From assembly GCF_050948215.1 (NCBI RefSeq), contig NW_027488928.1, forward strand, positions 124,001 to 188,000: a stretch of 64,000 bases of DNA, written 5' to 3'. Below, one piece after another: positions 35,701-51,500 of the stretch. The notes beneath the pieces were generated by a model, which saw only the letters and a list, made by a program, of their open reading frames with translations, searched no databases and had not been told where the DNA came from. Each line of letters starts with the position of its first letter. The stretch's first letter is position 1. The DNA comes from Halictus rubicundus (taxonomy: Eukaryota > Arthropoda > Insecta > Hymenoptera > Halictidae). Both the position numbers and the translations under genes were made by a program.

Positions 35701-38700
35701 GGATAGGATAGAGGATAGGATAGGATAGAGGATAGGATAGGAAAGATGATAGGATAGGATAGAGGATAGGATAGGATAGAGGATAGGATAGGATAGAGGA
35801 TAGGATAGGATAAAGGATAGTATAGGATAGAGGATAGGATAGGATAGAGGATAGGATAGGTAATTGGATAGGATAGAGTATAGGATAAGGTAGAGGATAG
35901 GATAGGATAGAGGATATAATAGGATATGGGATAGTATAGGATACAGGATAGGATAGGATAGAGGATAGGATAGGATAAAGGATAGGATAGAATAGAGGAT
36001 AGGATAGGATAGAGGATAGGATAGGATAGGATAGAGGATTGGATAGAGGATCGGATAGAAGATAGGATAGGATAGAGGATAGGATAGGATAGAGGATAGT
36101 ATAGGATAGAGGATAGGATAGAATAGAGGATAGGATAGGATAAAGGATAGGATAGGATAGAGGACAGAATAGGATAGGATAGACGATAGGACAGGATAGG
36201 ATAGAGAATAGGATAGGATAGAGGATAGGATAGAGGATAGGATAGGATAGATGATAGTATAGGATAGAGGATAGGATAGGATGGAGGATAGGATAGGATA
36301 GAGGATAGGATAGGATAGAGGATATAATAGGATTGAGGAAAGGATAGGATAGGGGATAGGATAGGATAGAGGATAGGATAGGAAAGAGGATAGGATACGA
36401 TAGAGGATAGGTTAGGATAGAGGATAGGATAGGATAGAGGATAGGATAGGATAGAGGATAGGATAGGATAGAGGATAGGATAGGATAGAGGATAGGATAG
36501 GATAGAGGATAGGATAGAGGATAGGATAGGTAATTGGATAGGATAGAGTATAGGATAAGGTAGAGGATAGGATAGGATAGAGGATATAATAGGATATGGG
36601 ATAGTATAGGATACAGGATAGGATAGGATAGAGGATAGGATAGGATAAAGGATAGGATAGAATAGAGGATAGGATAGGATAAAGGATTGGATAGGATAGA
36701 GGATAGGATAGGATAGAATAGGATAGAGGATAGGATAGAGGATAGGATGGAGGATAGGATAGGATAGAGGATCGGATAGAGGATCGGATAGAGGATAGGA
36801 TAGGATAGAGGATAGGATAGGTAATTGGATAGCATAGAGGGTAGGATAAGGTAGAGGATAGTATAGGATAGAGGATAGGATAGGATGGAGGATAGGATAG
36901 GGTAGAGGATAGAATTGGATAGAGGATAGTATAGAGGATAGGATAGGATAGGATAGAGGATAGGATAGGATAGAGGATAGGATAGGAAAGATGATAGGAT
37001 AGGATAGAGGATAGGATAGGATAGAGGATAGGATAGGATAGAGGATAGGATAGGATAAAGGATAGTATAGGATAGAGGTTAGGATAGGATAGAGGATAGG
37101 ATAGGTAATTGGATAGGATAGAGTATAGGATAAGGTAGAGGATAGGATAGGATAGAGGATATAATAGGATATGGGATAGTATAGGATACAGGATAGGATA
37201 GGATAGAGGATAGGATAGGATAAAGGATAGGATAGAATAGAGGATAGGATAGGATAGAGGATAGGATAGGATAGGATAGAGGATTGGATAGAGGATCGGA
37301 TAGAAGATAGGATAGGATAGAGGATAGGATAGGATAGAGGATAGTATAGGATAGAGGATAGGATAGAATAGAGGATAGGATAGGATAAAGGATAGGATAG
37401 ACGATAGGACAGGATAGGATAGAGAATAGGATAGGATAGAGGATAGGATAGGATAGGATAGAGGATTGGATAGAGGATCGGATAGAAGATAGGATAGGAT
37501 AGAGGATAGGATAGGATAGAGGATAGTATAGGATAGAGGATAGGATAGAATAGAGGATAGGATAGGATAAAGGATAGGATAGGATAGAGGACAGAATAGG
37601 ATAGGATAGACGATAGGACAGGATAGGATAGAGAATAGGATAGGATAGAGGATAGGATAGAGGATAGGATAGGATAGAGGATTGGATAGAGGATCGGATA
37701 GAAGATAGGATAGGATAGAGGATAGGATAGGATAGAGGATAGTATAGGATAGAGGATAGGATAGAATAGAGGATAGGATAGGATAAAGGATAGGATAGGA
37801 TAGAGGACAGAATAGGATAGGATAGACGATAGGACAGGATAGGATAGAGAATAGGATAGGATAGAGGATAGGATAGAGGATAGGATAGGATAGAGGATAG
37901 TATAGGATAGAGGATAGGATAGGATGGAGGATAGGATAGGATAGAGGATAGGATAGGATAGAGGATATAATAGGATTGAGGAAAGGATAGAGGATAGGAT
38001 AGGTAATTGGATAGGATAGAGTATAGGATAAGGTAGAGGATAGGATAGGATAGAGGATATAATAGGATATGGGATAGTATAGGATACAGGATAGGATAGG
38101 ATAGAGGATAGGATAGGATAAAGGATAGGATAGAATAGAGGATAGGATAGGATAAAGGATTGGATAGGATAGAGGATAGGATAGGATAGAATAGGATAGA
38201 GGATAGGATAGAGGATAGGATGGAGGATAGGATAGGATAGAGGATCGGATAGAGGATCGGATAGAGGATAGGATAGGATAGAGGATAGGATAGGTAATTG
38301 GATAGCATAGAGGGTAGGATAAGGTAGAGGATAGTATAGGATACAGGATAGGATAGGATGGAGGATAGGATAGGGTAGAGGATAGAATTGGATAGAGGAT
38401 AGTATAGAGGATAGGATAGGATAGGATAGAGGATAGGATAGGATAGAGGATAGGATAGGAAAGATGATAGGATAGGATAGAGGATAGGATAGGATAGAGG
38501 ATAGGATAGGATAGAGGATAGGATAGGATAAAGGATAGTATAGGATAGAGGATAGGATAGGATAGAGGATAGGATAGGTAATTGGATAGGATAGAGTATA
38601 GGATAAGGTAGAGGATAGGATAGGATAGAGGATATAATAGGATATGGGATAGTATAGGATACAGGATAGGATAGGATAGAGGATAGGATAGGATAAAGGA

Positions 38701-39905
38701 TAGGATAGAATAGAGGATAGGATAGGATAGAGGATAGGATAGGATAGGATAGAGGATTGGATAGAGGATCGGATAGAAGATAGGATAGGATAGAGGATAG
38801 GATAGGATAGAGGATAGTATAGGATAGAGGATAGGATAGAATAGAGGATAGGATAGGATAAAGGATAGGATAGGATAGAGGACAGAATAGGATAGGATAG
38901 ACGATAGGACAGGATAGGATAGAGAATAGGATAGGATAGAGGATAGGATAGAGGATAGGATAGGATAGAGGATAGTATAGGATAGAGGATAGGATAGGAT
39001 GGAGGATAGGATAGGATAGAGGATAGGATAGGATAGAGGATATAATAGGATTGAGGAAAGGATAGGATAGGGGATAGGATAGGATAGAGGATAGGATAGG
39101 AAAGAGGATAGGATACGATAGAGGATAGGATAGGATAGAGGATAGGATAGGATAGAGGATAGGATAGGATAGAGGATAGGATAGGATAGAGGATAGGATA
39201 GGATAGAGGATAGGATAGGATAGAGGATAGGATAGAGGATAGGATAGGTAATTGGATAGGATAGAGTATAGGATAAGGTAGAGGATAGGATAGGATAGAG
39301 GATATAATAGGATATGGGATAGTATAGGATACAGGATAGGATAGGATAGAGGATAGGATAGGATAAAGGATAGGATAGAATAGAGGATAGGATAGGATAA
39401 AGGATTGGATAGGATAGAGGATAGGATAGGATAGAATAGGATAGAGGATAGGATAGAGGATAGGATGGAGGATAGGATAGGATAGAGGATCGGATAGAGG
39501 ATCGGATAGAGGATAGGATAGGATAGAGGATAGGATAGGTAATTGGATAGCATAGAGGGTAGGATAAGGTAGAGGATAGTATAGGATAGAGGATAGGATA
39601 GGATGGAGGATAGGATAGGGTAGAGGATAGAATTGGATAGAGGATAGTATAGAGGATAGGATAGGATAGGATAGAGGATAGGATAGGATAGAGGATAGGA
39701 TAGGAAAGATGATAGGATAGGATAGAGGATAGGATAGGATAGAGGATAGGATAGGATAGAGGATAGGATAGGATAAAGGATAGTATAGGATAGAGGATAG
39801 GATAGGATAGAGGATAGGATAGGTAATTGGATAGGATAGAGTATAGGATAAGGTAGAGGATAGGATAGGATAGAGGATATAATAGGATATGGGATAGTAT
39901 AGGAT
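29730..39905 (+). repeat. 9.54-kb macro-repeat, unit 2
   Basis: Second copy of 20190-29729. The offset is 9540 at the start, 9557 after one extra 17-bp unit at about 32211, then 10161 past the extra 604 bp at about 32490-33110, later varying between 10144 and 10178. All small offset changes are 17 bp, one satellite unit. Confidence 0.8.
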
Positions 39906-41599
39906 ACAGGATAGGATAGGATAGAGGATAGGATAGGATAAAGGATAGGATAGAATAGAGGATAGGATAGGATAGAGGATAGGATAGGATAGGATAGAGG
40001 ATTGGATAGAGGATCGGATAGAAGATAGGATAGGATAGAGGATAGGATAGGATAGAGGATAGTATAGGATAGAGGATAGGATAGAATAGAGGATAGGATA
40101 GGATAAAGGATAGGATAGGATAGAGGACAGAATAGGATAGGATAGACGATAGGACAGGATAGGATAGAGAATAGGATAGGATAGAGGATAGGATAGAGGA
40201 TAGGATAGGATAGAGGATAGTATAGGATAGAGGATAGGATAGGATGGAGGATAGGATAGGATAGAGGATAGGATAGGATAGAGGATATAATAGGATTGAG
40301 GAAAGGATAGGATAGGGGATAGGATAGGATAGAGGATAGGATAGGAAAGAGGATAGGATACGATAGAGGATAGGATAGGATAGAGGATAGGATAGGATAG
40401 AGGATAGGATAGGATAGAGGATAGGATAGGATAGAGGATAGGATAGGATAGAGGATAGGATAGGATAGAGGATATAATAGGATTGAGGAAAGGATAGGAT
40501 AGAGGATAGGATAGGATAGAGGATAGGATGGGATAGAGGATAGGATAGGATAGAGGATAGGATAGGATAGAGGATAGTATAGGATAGAGGATAGGATAGG
40601 ATAGAGGATAGGATAGGATAGGATAGGATAGAGGATAGGATAGGATAGAGGATAGGATAGGATAGAGGATAGGATAGAGGATAGGATAGGTAATTGGATA
40701 GGATAGAGTATAGGATAAGGTAGAGGATAGGATAGGATAGAGGATATAATAGGATATGGGATAGTATAGGATACAGGATAGGATAGGATAGAGGATAGGA
40801 TAGGATAAAGGATAGGATAGAATAGAGGATAGGATAGGATAAAGGATTGGATAGGATAGAGGATAGGATAGGATAGAATAGGATAGAGGATAGGATAGGA
40901 TAGAACAGGATAGAGGATAGGATAGAGGATAGGATGGAGGATAGGATAGGATAGAGGATCGGATAGAGGATCGGATAGAGGATAGGATAGGATAGAGGAT
41001 AGCATAGGATAGAGGAAACGATAGGATAGAGGATAGGATAGGTAATTGGATAGCATAGAGGGTAGGATAAGGTAGAGGATAGTATAGGATAGAGGATAGG
41101 ATAGGATGCAGGATAGGATAGGGTAGAGGATAGAATTGGATAGAGGATAGTATAGAGGATAGGATAGGATAGAGGATAGGATAGGATAGAGGATAGGATA
41201 GGATAGAGGATAGGATAGGATAGAGGATAGGATAGGATAGAGGATAGGATAGGATAGAGGATAGGATAGGATAGAGGATAGGATAGGATAGAGGATAGGA
41301 TAGGATAGAGGATAGGATAGGATAGAGCATAGGATAGGATAGAGGATAGGATAGGATAGAGGATAGGATAGGATAGAGGATAGGATAGGATAGAGGATAG
41401 GATAGGATAGAGGATAGGATAGGATAGAGGATAGGATAGGATAGGATACAGGATTGGATAGAGGATCGGATAGAAGATAGGATAGGATAGAGGATAGGAT
41501 AGGATAGAGGATAGTATAGGATAGAGGATAGGATAGGATAGAGGATAGGATAGGATAGAGGATAGGATAGGATAGAGGATAGGATAGGATAGAGGATAG

Positions 41600-42225
41600 G
41601 ATAGGATAGAGGATAGGATAGGATAGAGGATAGGATAGTTAATTGGATAGGATAGAGTGTAGGATAAGGTAGAGGATAGGATAGGATAGAGGATATAATA
41701 GGATAGAGGATAGGATTGGATGGAGGATAGGATACGAAAGAGGATAGGATAGGATAGAGGATAGGATAGGATAATGGATAGGATAGGATAGAGGATAGGA
41801 TATGATAGAGGATAGGATAGGATAGAGGATCGGATAGAGGATAGGATAGGATAGAGGATAGGATTGGATAGAGGATCGGATAGAGGATACTATAGGATAG
41901 AGGATAGGATAGGATAGAGGATAGTGTAGCATAGAGGGTAGGATAGAATAGAGGATAGGATAGGATAGAGGACAGGATAGGATAGAGGATAGGTATGGAT
42001 AGAGGATAGGATAGAGGATAGGATAGGATAGAGGATAGGATAGGATAGAGGATAGGATAGGATAGAGGAGAGGATAGATAATTGGATAGGATAGAGTATA
42101 GGATAAGGTAGAGGATAGGATAGGATAGAGGATAGGATAGGATAGAGGATAGAGTAGGATAGAGGATAGGATAGGATAGAGGATAGGATTGGATAGAGGA
42201 TCGGATAGAGGATAGGATAGGATAG
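41600..42225 (+). repeat. Duplicated segment with partner at 44257-44882
   Basis: Both copies begin around an unusual GTTAATTGG marker (41638 and 44295) and share ATAATGG, GTATGG and GGAGAGGATAGATAATT variants at a constant offset of 2657. Upstream sequence differs in spacing, so the duplication is local. Confidence 0.7.
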
Positions 42226-45200
42226 GATAGAGGATAGGATAGGATAGAGGATAGGATAGGATAGAGGATAGGATAGGATAGAGGATAGGATAGGATAGAG
42301 GATAGGATAGGATAGAGGATAGGATAGGATAGAGGATAGGATAGGATAGAGGATAGGATAGGATAGAGGATAGGATAGGATAGAGGATAGGATAGAGGAT
42401 AGGATAGGTAATTGGATAGGATAGAGTATAGGATAAGGTAGAGGATAGGATAGGATAGAGGATATAATAGGATATGGGATAGTATAGGATACAGGATAGG
42501 ATAGGATAGAGGATAGGATAGGATAAAGGATAGGATAGAATAGAGGATAGGATAGGATAAAGGATTGGATAGGATAGAGGATAGGATAGGATAGAATAGG
42601 ATAGAGGATAGGATAGAGGATAGGATGGAGGATAGGATAGGATAGAGGATCGGATAGAGGATCGGATAGAGGATAGGATAGGATAGAGGATAGGATAGGT
42701 AATTGGATAGCATAGAGGGTAGGATAAGGTAGAGGATAGTATAGGATAGAGGATAGGATAGGATGGAGGATAGGATAGGGTAGAGGATAGAATTGGATAG
42801 AGGATAGTATAGAGGATAGGATAGGATAGAGGATAGGATAGGATAGAGGATAGGATAGGATAGAGGATAGGATAGGTTAGAGGATAGGATAGGATAGAGG
42901 ATAGGATAGGATAGAGGATAGGATAGGATAGAGGATAGGATAGGATAGAGGATAGGATAGGATAGAGGATAGGATAGGATAGGATAGAGGATAGGATAGG
43001 ATAGGATAGAGGATAGTATAGGATAGAGGATAGGATAGGATAGAGGATAGGATAGGATAGGATAGAGGATAGGATAGGATAGAGGATAGGATAGGATTGA
43101 GGATAGGATAGGATACAGGATAGGATAGGTAGAGGATAGGATAGGATAGAGGATAGGATAGGATAGAGGATAGGATAGGATAGGATAGAGGATAGGATAG
43201 GATAGAGGATAGGAAAGGATAGAGGATAGGATAGGATAGAGGATAGGATAGGATAGAGGATAGGATGGGATAGAGGATAGGATAGGATAGAGGATAGGAT
43301 AGGATAGAGGATAGTATAGGATAGAGGATAGGATAGGATAGAGGATAGGATAGGATAGAGGATAGGATAGGATAGAGGATAGGATAGGATAGAGGATATA
43401 ATAGGATTGAGGAAAGGATAGGATAGAGGATAGGATAGGATAGAGGATAGGATAGGAAAGAGGATAGGATAGGATAGAGGATAGGATAGGATAGAGGATA
43501 GGATAGGATAGAGGATAGGATGGGATAGAGGATAGGATAGGATAGAGGATAGGATAGGATAGAGGATAGTATAGGATAGAGGATAGGATAGGATAGAGGA
43601 TAGGATAGGATAGGATAGGATAGAGGATAGGATAGGATAGAGGATAGGATAGGATAGAGGATAGGATAGAGGATAGGATAGGTAATTGGATAGGATAGAG
43701 TATAGGATAAGGTAGAGGATAGGATAGGATAGAGGATATAATAGGATATGGGATAGTATAGGATACAGGATAGGATAGGATAGAGGATAGGATAGGATAA
43801 AGGATAGGATAGAATAGAGGATAGGATAGGATAAAGGATTGGATAGGATAGAGGATAGGATAGGATAGAATAGGATAGAGGATAGGATAGGATAGAATAG
43901 GATAGAGGATAGGATAGAGGATAGGATGGAGGATAGGATAGGATAGAGGATCGGATAGAGGATCGGATAGAGGATAGGATAGGATAGAGGATAGCATAGG
44001 ATAGAGGAAACGATAGGATAGAGGATAGGATAGGTAATTGGATAGCATAGAGGGTAGGATAAGGTAGAGGATAGTATAGGATAGAGGATAGGATAGGATG
44101 CAGGATAGGATAGGGTAGAGGATAGAATTGGATAGAGGATAGTATAGAGGATAGGATAGGATAGAGGATAGGATAGGATAGAGGATAGGATAGGATAGAG
44201 GATAGGATAGGATAGAGGATAGGATAGGATAGAGGATAGGATAGGATAGAGGATAGGATAGGATAGAGGATAGGATAGGATAGAGGATAGGATAGTTAAT
44301 TGGATAGGATAGAGTGTAGGATAAGGTAGAGGATAGGATAGGATAGAGGATATAATAGGATAGAGGATAGGATTGGATGGAGGATAGGATACGAAAGAGG
44401 ATAGGATAGGATAGAGGATAGGATAGGATAATGGATAGGATAGGATAGAGGATAGGATATGATAGAGGATAGGATAGGATAGAGGATCGGATAGATGATA
44501 GGATAGGATAGAGGATAGGATTGGATAGAGGATCGGATAGAGGATACTATAGGATAGAGGATAGGATAGGATAGAGGATAGTGTAGCATAGAGGGTAGGA
44601 TAGAATAGAGGATAGGATAGGATAGAGGACAGGATAGGATAGAGGATAGGTATGGATAGAGGATAGGATAGAGGATAGGATAGGATAGAGGATAGGATAG
44701 GATAGAGGATAGGATAGGATAGAGGAGAGGATAGATAATTGGATAGGATAGAGTATAGGATAAGGTAGAGGATAGGATAGGATAGAGGATAGGATAGGAT
44801 AGAGGATAGAGTAGGATAGAGGATAGGATAGGATAGAGGATAGGATTGGATAGAGGATCGGATAGAGGATAGGATAGGATAGAGGATAGGATAGGATAGA
44901 GGATAGGATAGGATAGAGGATAGGATAGGATAGAGGATAGGATAGGATAGAGGATAGGATAGGATAGAGGATAGGATAGGATAGAGGATAGGATAGGATA
45001 GAGGATAGGATAGGATAGAGGATAGGATAGGATAGAGGATAGGATAGGATAGAGGATAGGATAGGATAGAGGATAGGATAGGATAGAGGATAGGATAGGA
45101 TAGAGGATAGGATAGGATAGAGGATAGGATAGGATAGAGGATAGGATAGGATAGAGGATAGGATAGGATAGAGGATAGGATAGAGGATAGGATAGGTAAT

Positions 45201-46859
45201 TGGATAGGATAGAGTATAGGATAAGGTAGAGGATAGGATAGGATAGAGGATATAATAGGATATGGGATAGTATAGGATACAGGATAGGATAGGATAGAGG
45301 ATAGGATAGGATAAAGGATAGGATAGAATAGAGGATAGGATAGGATAAAGGATTGGATAGGATAGAGGATAGGATAGGATAGAATAGGATAGAGGATAGG
45401 ATAGAGGATAGGATGGAGGATAGGATAGGATAGAGGATCGGATAGAGGATCGGATAGAGGATAGGATAGGATAGAGGATAGGATAGGTAATTGGATAGCA
45501 TAGAGGGTAGGATAAGGTAGAGGATAGTATAGGATAGAGGATAGGATAGGATGGAGGATAGGATAGGGTAGAGGATAGAATTGGATAGAGGATAGTATAG
45601 AGGATAGGATAGGATAGAGGATAGGATAGGATAGAGGATAGGATAGGATAGAGGATAGGATAGGTTAGAGGATAGGATAGGATAGAGGATAGGATAGGAT
45701 AGAGGATAGGATAGGATAGAGGATAGGATAGGATAGAGGATAGGATAGGATAGAGGATAGGATAGGATAGGATAGAGGATAGGATAGGATAGGATAGAGG
45801 ATAGTATAGGATAGAGGATAGGATAGGATAGAGGATAGGATAGGATAGGATAGAGGATAGGATAGGATAGAGGATAGGATAGGATTGAGGATAGGATAGG
45901 ATACAGGATAGGATAGGTAGAGGATAGGATAGGATAGAGGATAGGATAGGATAGAGGATAGGATAGGATAGGATAGAGGATAGGATAGGATAGAGGATAG
46001 GAAAGGATAGAGGATAGGATAGGATAGAGGATAGGATAGGATAGAGGATAGGATGGGATAGAGGATAGGATAGGATAGAGGATAGGATAGGATAGAGGAT
46101 AGTATAGGATAGAGGATAGGATAGGATAGAGGATAGGATAGGATAGGATAGGATAGAGGATAGGATAGGATAGAGGATAGGATAGGATAGAGGATAGGAT
46201 AGAGGATAGGATAGGTAATTGGATTGGATAGAGTATAGGATAAGGTAGAGGATAGGATAGGATAGAGGATATAATAGGATATGGGATAGTATAGGATACA
46301 GGATAGGATAGGATAGAGGATAGGATAGGATAGAGGATAGAGTAGGATAGAGGATAGGATAGGATAGAGGATAGGATTGGATAGAGGATCGGATAGAGGA
46401 TAGGATAGGATAGAGGATAGGATAGGATAGAGGATAGGATAGGATAGAGGATAGGATAGGATAGAGGATAGGATAGGATAGAGGATAGGATAGGATAGAG
46501 GATAGGATAGGATAGAGGATAGGATAGGATAGAGGATAGGATAGGATAGAGGATAGGATAGGATAGAGGATAGGATAGGATAGAGGATAGGATAGGATAG
46601 AGGATAGGATAGGATAGAGGATAGGATAGGATAGAGGATAGGATAGGATAGAGGATAGGATAGGATAGAGGATAGGATAGGATAGAGGATAGGATAGGAT
46701 AGAGGATAGGATAGAGGATAGGATAGGTAATTGGATAGGATAGAGTATAGGATAAGGTAGAGGATAGGATAGGATAGAGGATATAATAGGATATGGGATA
46801 GTATAGGATACAGGATAGGATAGGATAGAGGATAGGATAGGATAAAGGATAGGATAGGA

Positions 46860-48560
46860 TAGAGGATAGGATGGGATAGAGGATAGGATAGGATAGAGGA
46901 TAGGATAGGATAGAGGATAGTATAGGATAGAGGATAGGATAGGATAGAGGATAGGATAGGATAGGATAGGATAGAGGATAGGATAGGATAGAGGATAGGA
47001 TAGGATAGAGGATAGGATAGAGGATAGGATAGGTAATTGGATTGGATAGAGTATAGGATAAGGTAGAGGATAGGATAGGATAGAGGATATAATAGGATAT
47101 GGGATAGTATAGGATACAGGATAGGATAGGATAGAGGATAGGATAGGATAAAGGATAGGATAGAATAGAGGATAGGATAGGATAAAGGATTGGATAGGAT
47201 AGAGGATAGGATAGGATAGAATAGGATAGAGGATAGGATAGAGGATAGGATGGAGGATAGGATAGGATAGAGGATCGGATAGAGGATCGGATAGAGGATA
47301 GGATATTATAGAGGATAGCATAGGATAGAGGAAACGATAGGATAGAGGATAGGATAGGTAATTGGATAGCATAGAGGGTAGGATAAGGTAGAGGATAGTA
47401 TAGGATAGAGGATAGGATAGGATGGAGGATAGGATAGGGTAGAGGATAGAATTGGATAGAGGATAGTATAGAGGATAGGATAGGATAGAGGATAGGATAG
47501 GATAGAGGATAGGATAGGATAGAGGATAGGATAGGATAGAGGATAGGATAGGATAGAGGATAGGATAGGATAGAGGATAGGATAGGATAGAGGATAGGAT
47601 AGGATAGAGGATAGGATAGGATAGAGGATAGGATAGGATAGAGCATAGGATAGGATAGAGCATAGGATAGGATAGAGGATAGGATAGGATAGAGGATAGG
47701 ATAGGATAGAGGATAGGATAGGATAGAGGATAGGATAGGATAGAGGATAGGATAGGATAGAGGATAGGATAGGATAGGATACAGGATTGGATAGAGGATC
47801 GGATAGAAGATAGGATAGGATAGAGGATAGGATAGGTTAGAGGATAGTATAGGATAGAGGATAAGATAGGATAGAGGATAGGATAGGATAGAGGATAGGA
47901 TAGAGGATAGGATAGGATAGAGGATAGGATAGGATAGAGGATAGGATAGGATAGAGGATAGGATAGGTAATTGGATAGGATAGAGTGTAGGATAAGGTAG
48001 AGGATAGGATAGGATACAGGATATAATAGGATAGAGGATAGGATTGGATGGAGGATAGGATACGAAAGAGGATAGGATAGGATAGAGGATAGGATAGGAT
48101 AGTGGATAGGATAGGATAGAGGATAGGATATGATAGAGGATAGGATAGGATAGAGGATCGGATAGAGGATAGGATAGGATAGAGGATAGGATTGGATAGA
48201 GGATCGGATAGAGGATACTATAGGATAGAGGATAGGATAGGATAGAGGATAGTGTAGCATAGAGGATAGGATAGAATAGAGGATAGGATAGGATAGAGGA
48301 CAGGATAGGATAGAGGATAGGTATGGATAGAGGATAGGATAGAGGATAGGATAGGATAGAGGATAGGATAGGATAGAGGATAGGATAGGACAGAGGAGAG
48401 GATAGATAATTGGATAGGATAGAGTATAGGATAAGGTAGAGGATAGGATAGGATAGAGGATAGGATAGGATAGAGGATAGAGTAGGATAGAGGATAGGAT
48501 AGGATAGAGGATAGGATTGGATAGAGGATCGGATAGAGGATAGGATAGGATAGAGGATAG
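46860..48560 (+). repeat. 1.7-kb duplicated segment with partner at 51197-52900
   Basis: Markers match at an offset of 4337: GATGGGATAG at 46870/51207, GGTAATTGGATTGG at 47032/51369, GATATTATAG at 47303/51640 and GATACAGG at 48014/52351. A 17-bp slip appears and is reversed near 47658. The ends are where the variants stop matching. Confidence 0.75.
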
Positions 48561-51500
48561 GATATGATAGAGGATAGGATAGGATAGAGGATCGGATAGA
48601 GGATAGGATAGGATAGAGGATAGGATTGGATAGAGGATCGGATAGAGGATACTATAGGATAGAGGATAGGATAGGATAGAGGATAGTGTAGCATAGAGGA
48701 TAGGATAGAATAGAGGATAGGATAGGATAGAGGACAGGATAGGATAGAGGATAGGTATGGATAGCGGATAGGATAGAGGATAGGATAGGATAGAGGATAG
48801 GATAGGATAGAGGATAGGATAGGACAGAGGAGAGGATAGATAATTGGATAGGATAGAGTATAGGATAAGGTAGAGGATAGGATAGGATAGAGGATAGGAT
48901 AGGATAGAGGATAGAGTAGGATAGAGGATAGGATAGGATAGAGGATAGGATTGGATAGAGGATAGGATAGGATAGAGGATAGGATAGGATAGAGGATAGG
49001 ATAGGATAGAGGATAGGATAGGATAGAGGATAGGATGGGATAGAGGATAGGATAGGATAGAGGATAGGATAGGATAGAGGATAGTATAGGATAGAGGATA
49101 GGATAGGATAGAGGATAGGATAGGATAGAGGATAGGATAGAGGATAGGATAGGTAATTGGATAGGATAGAGTATAGGATAAGGTAGAGGATAGGATAGGA
49201 TAGAGGATATAATAGGATATGGGATAGTATAGGATACAGGATAGGATAGGATAGAGGATAGGATAGGATAAAGGATAGGATAGAATAGAGGATAGGATAG
49301 GATAAAGGATTGGATAGGATAGAGGATAGGATAGGATAGAATAGGATAGAGGATAGGATAGAGGATAGGATGGAGGATAGGATAGGATAGAGGATCGGAT
49401 AGAGGATCGGATAGAGGATAGGATAGGATAGAGGATAGGATAGGTAATTGGATAGCATAGAGGGTAGGATAAGGTAGAGGATAGTATAGGATAGAGGATA
49501 GGATAGGATAGAGGATAGGATAGGATTGAGGATAGGATAGGATACAGGATAGGATAGGTAGAGGATAGGATAGGATAGAGGATAGGATAGGATAGAGGAT
49601 AGGATAGGATAGGATAGAGGATAGGATAGGATAGAGGATAGGAAAGGATAGAGGATAGGATAGGATAGAGGATAGGATAGGATAGAGGATAGGATGGGAT
49701 AGAGGATAGGATAGGATAGAGGATAGGATAGGATAGAGGATAGTATAGGATAGAGGATAGGATAGGATAGAGGATAGGATAGGATAGGATAGGATAGAGG
49801 ATAGGATAGGATAGAGGATAGGATAGGATAGAGGATAGGATAGAGGATAGGATAGGTAATTGGATTGGATAGAGTATAGGATAAGGTAGAGGATAGGATA
49901 GGATAGAGGATATAATAGGATATGGGATAGTATAGGATACAGGATAGGATAGGATAGAGGATAGGATAGGATAGAGGATAGAGTAGGATAGAGGATAGGA
50001 TAGGATAGAGGATAGGATTGGATAGAGGATCGGATAGAGGATAGGATAGGATAGAGGATAGGATAGGATAGAGGATAGGATAGGATAGAGGATAGGATAG
50101 GATAGAGGATAGGATAGGATAGAGGATAGGATAGGATAGAGGATAGGATAGGATAGAGGATAGGATAGGATAGAGGATAGGATAGGATAGAGGATAGGAT
50201 AGGATAGAGGATAGGATAGGATAGAGGATAGGATAGGATAGAGGATAGGATAGGATAGAGGATAGGATAGGATAGAGGATAGGATAGGATAGAGGATAGG
50301 ATAGGATAGAGGATAGGATAGGATAGAGGATAGGATAGAGGATAGGATAGGTAATTGGATAGGATAGAGTATAGGATAAGGTAGAGGATAGGATAGGATA
50401 GAGGATATAATAGGATATGGGATAGTATAGGATACAGGATAGGATAGGATAGAGGATAGGATAGGATAAAGGATAGGATAGAATAGAGGATAGGATAGGA
50501 TAAAGGATTGGATAGGATAGAGGATAGGATAGGATAGAATAGGATAGAGGATAGGATAGAGGATAGGATGGAGGATAGGATAGGATAGAGGATCGGATAG
50601 AGGATCGGATAGAGGATAGGATAGGATAGAGGATAGGATAGGTAATTGGATAGCATAGAGGGTAGGATAAGGTAGAGGATAGTATAGGATAGAGGATAGG
50701 ATAGGATGGAGGATAGGATAGGGTAGAGGATAGAATTGGATAGAGGATAGTATAGAGGATAGGATAGGATAGAGGATAGGATAGGATAGAGGATAGGATA
50801 GGATAGAGGATAGGATAGGTTAGAGGATAGGATAGGATAGAGGATAGGATAGGATAGAGGATAGGATAGGATAGAGGATAGGACAGGATAGAGGATAGGA
50901 TAGGATAGAGGATAGGATAGGATAGGATAGAGGATAGGATAGGATAGGATAGAGGATAGTATAGGATAGAGGATAGGATAGGATAGAGGATAGGATAGGA
51001 TAGGATAGAGGATAGGATAGGATAGAGGATAGGATAGGATTGAGGATAGGATAGGATACAGGATAGGATAGGTAGAGGATAGGATAGGATAGAGGATAGG
51101 ATAGGATAGAGGATAGGATAGGATAGGATAGAGGATAGGATAGGATAGAGGATAGGAAAGGATAGAGGATAGGATAGGATAGAGGATAGGATAGGATAGA
51201 GGATAGGATGGGATAGAGGATAGGATAGGATAGAGGATAGGATAGGATAGAGGATAGTATAGGATAGAGGATAGGATAGGATAGAGGATAGGATAGGATA
51301 GGATAGGATAGAGGATAGGATAGGATAGAGGATAGGATAGGATAGAGGATAGGATAGAGGATAGGATAGGTAATTGGATTGGATAGAGTATAGGATAAGG
51401 TAGAGGATAGGATAGGATAGAGGATATAATAGGATATGGGATAGTATAGGATACAGGATAGGATAGGATAGAGGATAGGATAGGATAAAGGATAGGATAG

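Larger units (their letters stand above)
18114..39821 (+). repeat. C modules (284 bp) following A modules
   Basis: From the GGTAATTGGATAGCAT that ends an A module to the next GGTAATTGGATAGGAT is 284 bp at 18114, 21435, 24021, 25431, 26659, 29360, 30975, 34165, 35575, 36820, 38293 and 39538, and 267 bp (one unit less) at 28132. A plus C therefore forms a 575-bp composite seen about a dozen times. The content differs from the B module despite the equal length: C carries GAGGGTAGG, GGATGGAGG, GATAGAATTGG and GAAAGATGATAGG. Confidence 0.8.

Noticed and set aside
26268..44048. A 5926-codon minus-strand open frame, and many others of 400-2100 codons, resembling a giant Tyr-Pro-Ile-Leu-Ser repeat protein
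   Set aside because: The satellite unit is stop-free on the minus strand in every frame, overlapping frames of similar length encode the same peptide, and frame ends fall at random point variants. There is no signal peptide, non-repeat domain, splice context or promoter.
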